DNA from: Rubrivivax sp. | Lineage (GTDB): Bacteria; Pseudomonadota; Gammaproteobacteria; Burkholderiales; Burkholderiaceae_C | NCBI GenBank assembly: GCA_030693565.1 | Contig: JAUYAJ010000209.1 | Span: 1 to 15,062, forward strand | DNA length: 15,062 nt | Reading direction: 5' to 3' | In this document: positions 14,124 to 15,062 of the stretch, one piece after another | How the letters are laid out: each line of letters starts with the position of its first letter | How positions within the stretch are numbered: the stretch's first letter is position 1 | The notes under the pieces: model-generated | Told to the model about the DNA's origin: nothing | The model's input: the letters and a program-made list of their open reading frames with translations, nothing else | The model's database searches: none | Translations under genes and position numbers: made by a program

Positions 14124-15062
14124 TTACTTGAAGATGTCCTTGACGCGGTCGGCCCAGCCTTTGGAGTTGGGCGAGTGGCGGTCGCCCGACTTGCGGAACG
14201 ACTCGTCGAGCTCTTTCAGCAGCTTGCGCTGATGCTCGGACAGCTTGACCGGCGTCTCCACCGTGACGTGGCAGTAGAGGTCACCCGGGTAGCTCGAGCG
14301 AATGCCCTTGATGCCTTTGCCGCGCAGGCGGAAGGTCTTGCCATGCTGGGTGCCTTCGGGCAGTTCGATCTCGGCCTTGCTGCCCAGCGTCGGGACCTCG
14401 ATGCTGCCGCCGAGCGCCGCGGTGGTCAGTCCGACGGGCACGGTGCAGTGCAGGTCGTCACCGTCGCGCTCGAAGATCTCGTGCGCCTTGATGCGGATCT
14501 CGATGTAGAGGTCGCCCGACGGGCCGCCATTGGTGCCCGGTTCGCCGTTGCCGGCTGAGCGGATGCGCATGCCCTCGTTGATGCCGGCGGGGATCTTCAC
14601 CTCCAGCGTCTTTTGCTTCTTGATCTTGCCCGCGCCGTTGCAGGCGGTGCAGGGCTCGGGGATGATCTTGCCGGTGCCGTGGCAATGCGGGCAGGTCTGC
14701 TGGATGCTGAAGAAGCCTTGGCGCATGTGCACTGCGCCGGCGCCGTTGCAGGTGCCGCAGGTCTTCGGGCTGGTGCCAGGCTTGGCGCCGCTGCCGCTGC
14801 AGGTGGTGCAGGCATCCCAGCTCGGGATGCGGATTTGCGACTCCTTGCCCAGCGCGGCTTCTTCGAGACTGATCTCCATCGAATAGCTCAGGTCGCCACC
14901 ACGGTAGACCTGCTGGCCGCCAGGGCCGCGACGGCCGCCGGCCGCGGCGCCCCCGGCGCCGCTGAAGATGTCGCCGAAGATGTCGCCGAAGGCCTCGGCG
15001 AAGCCGCCAAAGCCCTCGGCGCCCGGGCCGCCGCGGCCGCCCATGTTGGGGTCGACGCCGGC
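14124..15062 (-). CDS. dnaJ: Chaperone protein DnaJ, C-terminal part (5' end outside the window)
   Basis: DnaJ (Hsp40) delivers unfolded proteins to DnaK and stimulates its ATPase. The window holds 312 codons plus the stop; the J domain with its HPD motif lies beyond the right edge. In order come the end of the Gly/Phe-rich linker (FGGFAEAFGDIFGDIFSG), the zinc-binding domain with all four CxxCxGxG repeats (CTTCSGSG, CGTCNGAG, CPHCHGTG, CTACNGAG, about 14640-14815), and the beta-sheet substrate-binding domains with PAGINEGMRIR, GDLYIEIRI, LRGKGIKGIRSSYPGDLYCHV. All eight zinc cysteines are present. This makes it DnaJ and not CbpA, which lacks the zinc domain. No break is seen. Confidence 0.97.
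   Translation of the reverse strand, partial: AGVDPNMGGRGGPGAEGFGGFAEAFGDIFGDIFSGAGGAAAGGRRGPGGQQVYRGGDLSYSMEISLEEAALGKESQIRIPSWDACTTCSGSGAKPGTSPKTCGTCNGAGAVHMRQGFFSIQQTCPHCHGTGKIIPEPCTACNGAGKIKKQKTLEVKIPAGINEGMRIRSAGNGEPGTNGGPSGDLYIEIRIKAHEIFERDGDDLHCTVPVGLTTAALGGSIEVPTLGSKAEIELPEGTQHGKTFRLRGKGIKGIRSSYPGDLYCHVTVETPVKLSEHQRKLLKELDESFRKSGDRHSPNSKGWADRVKDIFK

Overview
The window reads as a chromosomal segment of a high-GC betaproteobacterium. The gene families, the codon use and the operon order rpsF-priB-rpsR-rplI followed by dnaB fit the order Burkholderiales (Rubrivivax/Leptothrix/Ideonella-like). This is judged from recognised families, not from a search. Nearly all of it is housekeeping DNA. 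No stretch above about 200 bases lacks a gene, and I see no tRNA, rRNA, CRISPR array or prophage.

Layout. (1) Positions 1-117 look like the outward end of an insertion sequence: the first codons of a divergent minus-strand ORF behind a perfect Shine-Dalgarno, ending near a CTAG. (2) 88-2646, plus strand: a tightly overlapping trio, lpxB (lipid A), rnhB (RNase HII) and a SpoU/TrmH-type RNA methyltransferase. (3) 2640-6059: the divergent pair ppsR (minus) and ppsA (plus), a regulator and its target enzyme that makes PEP from pyruvate, followed by a hairpin. (4) 6234-7105: an ATGA-overlapping pair, a two-helix membrane protein of unknown function and a TPR protein. (5) 7203-9593: the DUF4212 small subunit and its large sodium:solute symporter, closed by a clear terminator. 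(6) 9702-11341: a promoter, then the primosome/ribosome operon rpsF-priB-rpsR-rplI, closed by a very strong terminator. (7) 11428-12846: dnaB, with two DnaA-box-like 9-mers in its leader. (8) 12892-14056: a PA0069-family radical SAM protein with a near-consensus LexA (SOS) box overlapping its start codon. (9) 14124-15062, minus strand: the C-terminal part of dnaJ, running off the window.

How the genes work together. PpsR and PpsA form a control pair for gluconeogenic PEP synthesis. The DUF4212 protein and the symporter are two parts of one uptake system, probably for a small carboxylate. PriB and DnaB both act in primosome and fork assembly and lie next to the ribosomal genes. The most informative non-coding signal is the SOS box at 12892-12911, which ties a little-studied SplB-like radical SAM enzyme to the DNA-damage response. 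Other points for a second look are the likely IS630-type end at the 5' end of lpxB and the symporter's two extra elements: a charged helical insert and an EF-hand-like loop, both inferred to face the periplasm.
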